A DNA stretch of 21,510 nt, from the NCBI GenBank assembly GCA_023430685.1, contig JAEYZH010000156.1, forward strand, positions 1 through 21,510, read 5' to 3'. Origin of the DNA: Pseudomonadota bacterium. Lineage in GTDB: Bacteria > Pseudomonadota > Gammaproteobacteria > Xanthomonadales > Rhodanobacteraceae. Numbering within the stretch: position 1 is the stretch's first letter; each line of letters opens with the position of its first letter. The notes under the pieces were generated by a model. It was not told the origin of the DNA, made no database searches, and worked only from the letters and a program-made list of their open reading frames with translations. The translations under genes were made by a program, and so were the position numbers. Below, piece after piece: positions 15,217 to 21,510 of the stretch.

Positions 15217-15474
15217 GTGACTATCGAATCGATCATCATTTTCCTGATCGTGGGTGCGGTGGCAGGGTGGCTCGCGGGCCAGATCGTCAAGGGCCACGGC
15301 TTCGGGCTCGTCGGCAACATCGTGGTCGGCATCGTCGGTGCGTTCCTCGCCGGCTTCCTGCTGCCCATGGTCGGCTTCGCCATTGGTGGTGGCATCGTTG
15401 CAGCCATCATCAATGCGCTGATCGGAGCCGTGATCCTGCTGGTGCTGATCGGGCTGTTCAAGCGAGCCGCCTGA
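15217..15474 (+). CDS. GlsB/YeaQ/YmgE-family stress-response membrane protein
   Basis: An 85-aa protein with GTG start at 15217 and a strong GGGAGGAG about 4-6 nt upstream. It is almost entirely hydrophobic and glycine-rich: IIIFLIVGAVAGWLAGQIVKGHGFGLVGNIVVGIVGAFLAGFLLP, then a second hydrophobic half ending LIGLFKRAA. This is the pattern of the transglycosylase-associated/YeaQ family, small inner-membrane proteins often induced by envelope or general stress. A strong terminator follows. Confidence 0.92.
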   Translation: MTIESIIIFLIVGAVAGWLAGQIVKGHGFGLVGNIVVGIVGAFLAGFLLPMVGFAIGGGIVAAIINALIGAVILLVLIGLFKRAA

Positions 15475-15495
15475 CGTCCTGACGGCAACGCATGG

Positions 15496-15529
15496 AAAAA
15501 GGGCCGGATCACGCGATCCGGCCCTTTTT
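15496..15529. terminator. Bidirectional intrinsic terminator
   Basis: A perfect 10-bp GC stem GGGCCGGATC (15501-15510) / GATCCGGCCC (15515-15524) with loop ACGC, flanked by AAAAA before and TTTTT after. It works in both directions and separates the GlsB-family gene (plus) from the convergent MFS gene (minus). Confidence 0.95.
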
Positions 15530-15558
15530 CGTTTCATCGACGCCACGAAGCAGGGAGG

Positions 15559-17220
15559 TTACTTCGAGATGTCGACATCCTTGGTTTCACGCAGGAACAG
15601 CGTGCCGATCACCAGCGTCATCACCGCGATCACGATCGGGTACCAGAGGCCGGAGTAGATGTTGCCGGTGAGCGCGACGAGTGCGAACGCGGTGGTCGGC
15701 AGGAAGCCGCCGAACCAGCCGTTGCCGATGTGGTACGGCAGGCTCATCGAGGTGTAGCGGATGCGCGTCGGGAACAGCTCCACCAGCCACGCCGCGATCG
15801 GGCCGTACACCATCGTCACGTACAACACGAGGATCGACAGCAAGAGGATCAGCATCGGGGTGTTGATCCGCGCGGGATCGGCCTTCTCCGGGTAACCGGC
15901 GGCCGTGAGCGCCTGCTTGAGGTTCGCGTTGAACGCGTCCGAGTCGGCCTTGAACTTCGCCGCATCGAGCCCGCCGCCTTCGAACGACGCCACTTCGGTC
16001 GCGCCGACCTTCACCGACGCGACCGTGCCGGCCGCTGCCGCCTGGTTCGAGTACGGCACGCCGCCCTTGGCCAGCGCGGACTTCACGATGTCGCAGGACG
16101 TCGTGAACTTGCTGGTGCCGACCGGGTTGAACTGGAAGCTGCAGGTCGCGGGATCCGCGGTCACGACCACCGGACTGGTGGCCGCGGCGGTCTCGATCGC
16201 GGGATTGCCGTAATGCGTGAGCGCCTTGAAGATCGGGAAGTAGGTCAGGGCCGCGAGCAGGCAGCCGAGCATGATGATCGGCTTGCGGCCGACCTTGTCC
16301 GACAGCGCGCCGAACACCACGAAGAACGGCGTGCCGATCAGCAGTGCCGCCGCGATCAGCAGGTTCGCGGTGAAGGCTTCGATCTTCAGCGTCTGGGTCA
16401 GGAAGAACAGGCTGTAGAACTGGCCCGCGTACCAGACCACCGCCTGGCCCGCGGTCGCGCCAAGCAGCGCGAGCAGCACGATCTTGCCATTCGACCAGTT
16501 GCCGAAGGACTCGGTCAACGGCGCCTTGGACGCGCGGCCCTCGGCCTTCATCTGCTGGAACAGTGGCGACTCGTTGAGCTGCAGGCGGATGTAGACCGAG
16601 ATGCCGAGCAGCAGTGCCGAGATCAGGAACGGGATGCGCCAGCCCCAGGTGTCGAACTCTGCACCGAGGAACTTGCGGCAGAGCAGGATCACGATCAGCG
16701 ACAGGAACAGGCCGAACGTCGCCGTGATCTGGATGAAGCTCGTGTAGAGGCCGCGCTTGCCGGGCGGCGCATGCTCGGCGACATAGGTCGCCGCACCGCC
16801 GTACTCGCCACCGAGCGCGAGGCCCTGGAGCAGGCGCAGCACGATCAGCGCGATCGGAGCGGCGACGCCGATCGAGGCGTAGGTCGGCAACAGGCCGACC
16901 AGGAACGTCGACAGGCCCATGATCACGATCGTGATCAGGAACGTGTACTTGCGCCCGATCAGGTCGCCGAGCCGACCGAAGAAGATCGCGCCGAACGGTC
17001 GCACCGCGAAGCCCGCCGCGAACGCGAGCAGCGCGAAGATGAACCCGCTGGTCGGATTGAGTGCGGAGAAGAACTGCTTGGCGATGATCGCCGCGAGCGA
17101 ACCGTACAGGTAGAAGTCGTACCACTCGAACACGGTGCCGACGCTCGAGGCGATGATGACGCGCTTGTGGCCCGTCGTCAGCGGAGCGCCAGAAGGCGTT
17201 GAGGCGGTGGTGGTTGCCAT
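15559..17220 (-). CDS. MHS-family MFS transporter, probable organic-acid permease
   Basis: A 553-aa transporter with GGAG 8 nt before ATG 17220. The opening VIIASSVGTVFEWYDFYLYGSLA (21-43) and RPFGAIFFGRLGDLIGRKYTF (74-94) are hallmarks of the metabolite:H+ symporter branch (proline/betaine, alpha-ketoglutarate, shikimate carriers). The second signature GALSDKVGRKP is at 304-314. It is longer than the usual 430-450 residues because about 115 residues (about 337-453), with two cysteines (C360, C376), lie between helices in the second half, predicted outside the membrane. It follows the DcaP-type porin by 10 nt, and its ribosome site overlaps the porin stop. With acs divergent, a short carboxylic acid is a reasonable substrate guess. 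Confidence 0.92.
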   Translation of the reverse strand: MATTTASTPSGAPLTTGHKRVIIASSVGTVFEWYDFYLYGSLAAIIAKQFFSALNPTSGFIFALLAFAAGFAVRPFGAIFFGRLGDLIGRKYTFLITIVIMGLSTFLVGLLPTYASIGVAAPIALIVLRLLQGLALGGEYGGAATYVAEHAPPGKRGLYTSFIQITATFGLFLSLIVILLCRKFLGAEFDTWGWRIPFLISALLLGISVYIRLQLNESPLFQQMKAEGRASKAPLTESFGNWSNGKIVLLALLGATAGQAVVWYAGQFYSLFFLTQTLKIEAFTANLLIAAALLIGTPFFVVFGALSDKVGRKPIIMLGCLLAALTYFPIFKALTHYGNPAIETAAATSPVVVTADPATCSFQFNPVGTSKFTTSCDIVKSALAKGGVPYSNQAAAAGTVASVKVGATEVASFEGGGLDAAKFKADSDAFNANLKQALTAAGYPEKADPARINTPMLILLLSILVLYVTMVYGPIAAWLVELFPTRIRYTSMSLPYHIGNGWFGGFLPTTAFALVALTGNIYSGLWYPIVIAVMTLVIGTLFLRETKDVDISK

Positions 17221-17230
17221 CGGTGCTCTC

Positions 17231-18607
17231 CTAGAACGAGTACTTGGTGGTGAACTGCAGGCGGGTGAGGTCGCCGTCGCGCCCGTCCTCGAGCTCGCGC
17301 TGGCCGAACATCAGCTCGGCGCCGATGTCGAGCTTCGGATACGGCGAATACAGCAGGTTCGCGCGCCAGCTCTGCACGTTCTTGGTGACGCCACCACCGG
17401 TCAGCGCGAAGTCGTTGTCGTATTGGCTGCGCGCATAGATCAGGTTCGACCGCAGTTTCGGCGTGAACGCGTGGCGCCAGCCGACGAAGCCGGCGAGGCC
17501 GCCGAGCGAATCGAGGTCGCCGTCGGCGTCGAGCATGCTGTCGCCGGTGACTCCGAGGCCGACATAGCGGCTGAAGCCGCTGCCGACCGTGACCTGGTAG
17601 CGCAAGTCGTCGCTCGCGCCCATCACCCACTTGCCGCCGACCGTGAGGGCGCCGGCGAAGCTGCTGTCGTCGATCGCGGCGGCGTCGGCGGTCGCGTTGC
17701 GGTCGATGCGCAGCTCGCGCAGCAGGCCGCCGATGCCGAACGAACCCCAATCACCCTTCCAGCCGTAGCGCAGCGTGAGGTCAGGCAGCGCGCCGCGGTC
17801 GGACGCGATCGCGCCGCCGCCGCCATTCGGGATGATCGTGGTCTCGGGATTCTCGATCGCGACCGAGAAGCCGGCGTTGGTGTAGCGCAGCTGCGCCTGG
17901 CGCACGAACAGCACGCCGTCGGTCGGGCCGATGAAATCGACCGACTCCGGCAGCGCCGCGACGTCCATGAAGTTCGACCAGGTCTGGCCCGCGAGCCAGC
18001 CATCCCAGTACGCGTAGGCGTGGCGCACGGTCACGCCGTAGGTATTGGTCGCGTTCTGGTTGCCGAGCGCGTTGCCGAAGAAGTCCATCTCGAAGAATGC
18101 GCCGAGCTTGTGGCCGTCGTCGGTGACGGTGTCCACCCCGATGTTGAAGCGCGAGAACTTCGCGTGGGCGTCGTAGTCGGTTCCCGAACCGCTGCCGCCG
18201 ACCGGGATCTGGCTCGGCACGTAGAGCGCCCGCCCGACCGCGCCGTCGGCGAGCTGTCCGTCGCCGGTGCGCGTCGCCATGAAGTCGGCCTTGACGAAGC
18301 CGCCCACGCGGAACGTCGTGTTCGGATTCGCGGCCGGCGTGATCGTGGTTTCCTGGATGCGCGGCTTGCCGCCGACGGTTTCGGTCGCCTTCGGCAGCGG
18401 CGCCGAGGCGGCCACCGGCGTCGCCGGCGCAGGTGCCGCGCGTTGCGTGCGGACCTCGGCCATCAGGTCGCGCAGCTGGCGCTCGAGTTCGTCGATGCGC
18501 TGCTCGAGCGCGGCTTCGCGCGTTTCACCCGCCTGTGCATACGCCGGCCCGAGGGCGACGACGAGTGCGAACGCCAATGCGGCATGTCGTGGTTTGCGGA
18601 TCTTCAT
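17231..18607 (-). CDS. DcaP-type outer-membrane porin
   Basis: A 458-aa protein. ATG 18607 has GGGAGG 6-7 nt upstream and begins a signal peptide with cleavage expected after AYA (residue 24). A short coiled-coil (about 28-50: ALEQRIDELERQLRDLMAEVRTQ) precedes a beta-rich barrel, the layout of DcaP trimeric porins. Amphipathic strands run to the C-terminus, which ends in the aromatic YSF expected for BAM-inserted barrels. FRVGGFVKADFMATRTGDG near 97-115 is typical of the barrel start. Relatives admit dicarboxylic and aromatic acids. It lies directly upstream of the MFS gene, so porin and permease probably form an uptake pair. Confidence 0.9.
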   Translation of the reverse strand: MKIRKPRHAALAFALVVALGPAYAQAGETREAALEQRIDELERQLRDLMAEVRTQRAAPAPATPVAASAPLPKATETVGGKPRIQETTITPAANPNTTFRVGGFVKADFMATRTGDGQLADGAVGRALYVPSQIPVGGSGSGTDYDAHAKFSRFNIGVDTVTDDGHKLGAFFEMDFFGNALGNQNATNTYGVTVRHAYAYWDGWLAGQTWSNFMDVAALPESVDFIGPTDGVLFVRQAQLRYTNAGFSVAIENPETTIIPNGGGGAIASDRGALPDLTLRYGWKGDWGSFGIGGLLRELRIDRNATADAAAIDDSSFAGALTVGGKWVMGASDDLRYQVTVGSGFSRYVGLGVTGDSMLDADGDLDSLGGLAGFVGWRHAFTPKLRSNLIYARSQYDNDFALTGGGVTKNVQSWRANLLYSPYPKLDIGAELMFGQRELEDGRDGDLTRLQFTTKYSF

Positions 18608-18640
18608 GACAACCCTCCCGTTGTGCCGGACCGACGTTCG

Positions 18641-18660
18641 CGGGATCGCGGGCCCGCGGC
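18641..18660. repeat. 20-base direct repeat with palindromic core, copy 2
   Basis: Identical to 3478-3497, with the palindrome at 18647-18658. It sits 34 nt upstream of the porin start codon, in its likely 5' leader, in the divergent porin/acs region. Confidence 0.6.
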
Positions 18661-18670
18661 AATACGCCAA

Positions 18671-18688
18671 TGGTCGTGGTTGCGACCA
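18671..18688. promoter_or_regulatory. Perfect dyad in the porin-acs divergent region (candidate operator)
   Basis: TGGTCG-N6-CGACCA, a perfect 6-6-6 inverted repeat. TGGTCGTGG recurs as a direct repeat at 18717-18725, 46 bases on. A weak minus-strand promoter (TTGGTC at 18689-18684, 17-base gap, CGTATT at 18666-18661) would overlap the dyad. It is a candidate site for the regulator of acs and/or the porin operon. Confidence 0.45.
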
Positions 18689-18744
18689 AAGTCGAATGAC
18701 GGGAAACCGCGCGGGGTGGTCGTGGCACACTGGCGCACGCCGAG

Positions 18745-18760
18745 GGCACCATCGGGTGCC
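18745..18760 (+). promoter_or_regulatory. Hairpin immediately before the acs ribosome site
   Basis: GGCACC-ATCG-GGTGCC forms a 6-bp stem with a 4-base loop, directly abutting the GGGGAGG ribosome site at 18761. If transcribed, it could affect acs translation or mRNA stability. Confidence 0.4.
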
Positions 18761-18771
18761 GGGGAGGAACC

Positions 18772-20712
18772 ATGTCGAACATCCATGCCGTACCCGCGTC
18801 GTTCGCGGCGAGCGCCCGCATCGACAAGGCCACCTACGAACGCGACTACGCCGAATCCGTGCGCGATCCGGACGCGTTCTGGGGCCGCGTCGGAAAGCGC
18901 CTGGACTGGACCAGGCCGTACACGCGCGTCAAGGACACCTCGTTCGATCCGGCCGACCTGCACATCCGCTGGTTTGCCGATGGCGAACTCAACCTCGCCG
19001 CGAACTGCCTCGATCGCCACCTCGAGGCGCGCGGCGACAAGGCCGCGATCATCTGGGAGGGCGACGATCCGTCCGAATCGCGCCGCATCAGCTACCGCGA
19101 GCTGCACCGCGACGTGTGCAAGGCGGCCAACCTGCTCGCGCACCTCGGCATCGGCAAGGGCGACCGCGTCGCGATCTACCTGCCGATGATCCCGGAAGCC
19201 GCGGTCGCGATGCTCGCGTGCGCGCGCATCGGCGCGATCCACACGGTCGTGTTCGGCGGCTTCTCGCCCGATTCGCTCGCCGGCCGCATCGCCGATTCGC
19301 AATGCAAGCTCGTGGTCACCGCCGATGAAGGGCTGCGCGGCGGCAAGCGCGTCGCGCTCAAGGCGAACGTCGACGAAGCGCTGCAACGACCCGGCACGAA
19401 CAGCGTGGAAACCGTGCTGGTCGTGCGCCGCACCGGCGGCGCGGTCTCGATGCAGGCGCCTCGCGACCGCTGGTGGCACGATCTCGTCGAGGGGCAACCG
19501 GAACGCCACGAAGCGGTCGCGGTCGGCGCCGAGGACCCGCTGTTCATCCTCTACACGAGCGGCTCCACCGGCAAGCCGAAGGGCGTGCTGCACACGACCG
19601 GTGGCTATCTCGTCTTCATCAGCTACACGCACGAATGCGTGTTCGACCTGCGCGAGGACGACGTCTACTGGTGCACCGCCGATATCGGCTGGGTCACCGG
19701 GCACAGTTACGTGCTGTACGGGCCGCTCGCGAACGGCGCGACCACCGTGATGTTCGAGGGCGTGCCGAACCATCCCGATTCGTCGCGGTTCTGGCAGGTC
19801 GTCGACAAGCATCGCGTGACGATCTTCTACACCGCGCCGACCGCGATCCGCGCGCTGATGCGCGAGGGCGAGGCGCCGGTGCACAAGGCCTCGCGCGCGT
19901 CGCTGCGCCTGATCGGCACGGTCGGCGAGCCGATCAACCCCGAGGCCTGGGAATGGTACTGGCGCGTCGTCGGCGAGGGACGCTGCCCGGTCGTGGATAC
20001 CTGGTGGCAAACCGAGACCGGGGGCATCCTGATCTCGCCGTTGCCCGGCGCGATCGACCAGAAGCCGGGCTCGGCCACGTTGCCGTTCTTCGGCGTGCGG
20101 CCTGCGATCGTCGATGCGAACGGCAGCGTGCTCGAGGGCGCCGCCGAGGGCAACCTCGTGATCACCGATTCGTGGCCCGGCCAGATGCGCACCGTCTACG
20201 GCGACCATGCGCGTTTCATCGACACCTACTTCCGCACCTATCCCGGCACCTATTTCACCGGCGACGGCGCGCGCCGCGACGAGGACGGCTACTACTGGAT
20301 CACCGGCCGCGTCGACGACGTGATCAACGTGTCCGGCCATCGCATGGGCACGGCCGAGGTCGAAAGCGCGCTGGTCGCGCATCCGAAGGTTGCGGAAGCC
20401 GCGGTCGTCGGCTGTCCGCACGAGATCAAGGGCCAGGGCATCTACGCCTACGTCACGCTCAAGGCCGGCGAGGAGCCGAGCGAGGCATTGCGCAAGGAAC
20501 TGATCGCGTGGGTACGCAAGGAGATCGGCCCGATCGCCAGCCCGGATTTCCTGCAGTGGGCGCCGAGCCTGCCGAAGACACGCTCGGGCAAGTTCATGCG
20601 GCGGATCCTGCGCAAGATCGCCGAAAACCAGCCCGAAGCACTCGGGGACACGTCCACGCTCGCAGACCCCTCGGTGGTGCAGAGCCTGGTGGACGAGCGT
20701 TTGGTGCGATGA
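18772..20712 (+). CDS. acs: Acetyl-CoA synthetase
   Basis: A 646-aa AMP-forming acetate-CoA ligase with GGGGAGG about 5 nt before ATG 18772. It activates acetate via acetyl-AMP to acetyl-CoA, feeding the glyoxylate shunt. Motifs: AMP-binding loop YTSGSTGKPKG (261-271), acetate-pocket region VPNHPD (331-336), DTWWQTETGG (409-418) whose W412 matches the tryptophan that limits substrates to acetate, YFTGDGARRDEDGYYWITGRVDDVINVSG adenylation core (494-522), and PKTRSGKFMRR (601-611) with K607, the catalytic lysine inactivated by protein acetylation in Salmonella Acs (K609). Length matches the family (about 650). It is divergent from the porin-permease operon and followed by a CrbR-like response regulator. 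Confidence 0.98.
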   Translation: MSNIHAVPASFAASARIDKATYERDYAESVRDPDAFWGRVGKRLDWTRPYTRVKDTSFDPADLHIRWFADGELNLAANCLDRHLEARGDKAAIIWEGDDPSESRRISYRELHRDVCKAANLLAHLGIGKGDRVAIYLPMIPEAAVAMLACARIGAIHTVVFGGFSPDSLAGRIADSQCKLVVTADEGLRGGKRVALKANVDEALQRPGTNSVETVLVVRRTGGAVSMQAPRDRWWHDLVEGQPERHEAVAVGAEDPLFILYTSGSTGKPKGVLHTTGGYLVFISYTHECVFDLREDDVYWCTADIGWVTGHSYVLYGPLANGATTVMFEGVPNHPDSSRFWQVVDKHRVTIFYTAPTAIRALMREGEAPVHKASRASLRLIGTVGEPINPEAWEWYWRVVGEGRCPVVDTWWQTETGGILISPLPGAIDQKPGSATLPFFGVRPAIVDANGSVLEGAAEGNLVITDSWPGQMRTVYGDHARFIDTYFRTYPGTYFTGDGARRDEDGYYWITGRVDDVINVSGHRMGTAEVESALVAHPKVAEAAVVGCPHEIKGQGIYAYVTLKAGEEPSEALRKELIAWVRKEIGPIASPDFLQWAPSLPKTRSGKFMRRILRKIAENQPEALGDTSTLADPSVVQSLVDERLVR

Positions 20713-20713
20713 G

Positions 20714-20818
20714 CAGGGAATGGGGGATGGCGAACAGGGAATCGATTGCGCAACCAGCACGCTGCGCGCGCTTCGCTTCGCCTCGGACCATTCCGCATTC
20801 CCCATTACCCACTCCCGG
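20714..20818. repeat. Xanthomonad-type GGGAATGGGG extragenic repeat
   Basis: A purine-rich left arm (GGGAATGGGGGATGG at 20715-20729, then AGGGAATCG) and a partly complementary right arm (CCATTCCGCATTCCCCATTACCC, about 20789-20811) with a CG-rich centre. Repeats of this GGGAATGGGG/CCCCATTCCC style are familiar in xanthomonad intergenic DNA, by recollection. The imperfect inverted repeat can fold. It fills nearly the whole acs-response regulator spacer. Confidence 0.6.
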
Positions 20819-20821
20819 GCC

Positions 20822-21496
20822 ATGCGCGAAGTCCTGATCGCCGACGACCATCCGCTGTTTCGCGATGCGCTCAAGCGCGCGGTCGCGCAGGCGGTGCCGG
20901 ACGCGCGCCTGGTCGAGGTGGAGGACGTCGCTTCGCTGCAGGTGGCGGTCGATGCGCATCCGGAACTCGAGCTGCTGCTGCTGGACTTGCAGATGCCGGG
21001 TGCATCCGGATTCTCCGCGCTCGTGCACATCCGCCACCAGCATCCGGGCCTGCCGATCGTCGTGGTGTCGGCGCACGAGCAGGGCGCGGTGATCCGGCGC
21101 GCGATCGCGCACGGCGCCTCGGGCTACATTCCGAAATCGACCGCGGCCACGCAGATCGTCGAGGCGGTCTCCAGGGTGCTCGAAGGCGACCTCTGGGTGC
21201 CGCCGAGCGTGCGCGGCGGCGGCAGTCGGCTGCGCGAGGACGAGGCCAACGCCGCGGCGCAGGTGTCCGGGCTGACGCCGCAGCAGTTCCGCGTGTTCGG
21301 CATGATCGCCGACGGCCTGCTCAACAAGCAGATCGCCTACGAACTCGGCGTGTCCGAGGCGACCGTGAAGGCGCACATGACCGCGATCATGCGCAAGCTC
21401 GGCGTGTCGAACCGCACCCAGGCCGCGCTGCTCGCGAGCCATCTCGCGATCGAAGCCGATGCGCTGGGACCCGATGTCGAACCTGCGCGCGACTGA
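20822..21496 (+). CDS. LuxR-type response regulator, CrbR/ErdR-like
   Basis: A 224-aa NarL/FixJ-type regulator. ATG 20822 starts the receiver domain cleanly (MREVLIADDHPLFRDAL); an earlier in-frame ATG at 20720 would only read through the extragenic repeat. No clear ribosome site precedes it. Receiver residues: acidic pair D8/D9, phosphoacceptor D55 (LLLLDLQMPG), S83 and K105 (YIPKS). A linker (125-148) leads to a LuxR helix-turn-helix (about 150-210: LTPQQFRVFGMIADGLLNKQIAYELGVSEATVKAHMTAIMRKLGV). Overall wording is close to CrbR of Vibrio and ErdR of Pseudomonas, which activate acs for acetate use under a hybrid sensor (CrbS/MxtR). Its place after acs supports that role. No sensor kinase is in the window. 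Confidence 0.9.
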   Translation: MREVLIADDHPLFRDALKRAVAQAVPDARLVEVEDVASLQVAVDAHPELELLLLDLQMPGASGFSALVHIRHQHPGLPIVVVSAHEQGAVIRRAIAHGASGYIPKSTAATQIVEAVSRVLEGDLWVPPSVRGGGSRLREDEANAAAQVSGLTPQQFRVFGMIADGLLNKQIAYELGVSEATVKAHMTAIMRKLGVSNRTQAALLASHLAIEADALGPDVEPARD

Positions 21497-21510
21497 CGCT
21501 CAGGGTGCGG

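Noticed and set aside
18723..18737. Possible sigma-54 promoter before acs (TGGCAC then GC)
   Set aside because: The GG-to-GC spacing is one base short of the required distance and the -12 element TTGC is absent.
1..21510. Mobile element, CRISPR array or tRNA gene
   Set aside because: No transposase or integrase motif, no regularly spaced repeats, and no cloverleaf-like sequence were seen; composition looks even across the window.

Overview
This is GC-rich DNA with gammaproteobacterial gene content. The best fit is a member of the Lysobacterales (Xanthomonadales: Xanthomonadaceae or Rhodanobacteraceae). Pointers are the aceB-aceA pair with a divergent LysR gene, the TPR-bearing class III cyclase, a DUF4126 gene, and a GGGAATGGGG-type extragenic repeat. 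Genus is not resolvable by eye. Genes are tightly packed, no gene-free stretch exceeds 300 bases, and no tRNA, rRNA, CRISPR array, IS element or phage gene was seen. Almost every gene has a clear Shine-Dalgarno, and these were used to choose starts.

Layout. (1) 1-3299, minus: a cNMP-binding/GGDEF diguanylate cyclase followed by a class III nucleotide cyclase with one membrane segment and a TPR tail, running off the left edge. (2) 3549-7731: the glyoxylate shunt, malate synthase (aceB) then isocitrate lyase (aceA) on minus, with a divergent LysR regulator. An AT-rich nested dyad lies between aceB and the regulator. (3) 7754-14094: a compact unit controlled by an ArsR-family repressor on plus. 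The repressor has two cysteines at C39 and C105, the same 66-residue spacing as the persulfide sensors BigR and SqrR. Facing it on minus is a probable operon: YgaP-like DUF2892 membrane protein, lipoprotein membrane-fusion protein, RND permease, a 19-codon ORF tied to both neighbours by ATGA overlaps, and an SQR-like flavoprotein. (4) 14073-15529: a DUF4126 membrane protein, a small two-helix membrane protein and a GlsB/YeaQ-family protein, closed by a strong terminator. (5) 15559-21496: a DcaP-type porin and MHS-family MFS transporter (minus), divergent from acetyl-CoA synthetase (acs), which is followed by a LuxR-type response regulator resembling CrbR/ErdR, the acetate-switch regulators.

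How it fits together. Regions 2 and 5 form a C2-acid theme: uptake (porin plus MFS permease), activation (acs), assimilation (aceA, aceB) and regulation (LysR, CrbR-like). Region 3 is the most novel-looking part: a probable thiol-redox or sulfane-sulfur switch controlling an RND efflux pump together with a flavoprotein. I have not seen that combination characterised. Region 1 suggests crosstalk between cyclic mononucleotide and c-di-GMP signalling.
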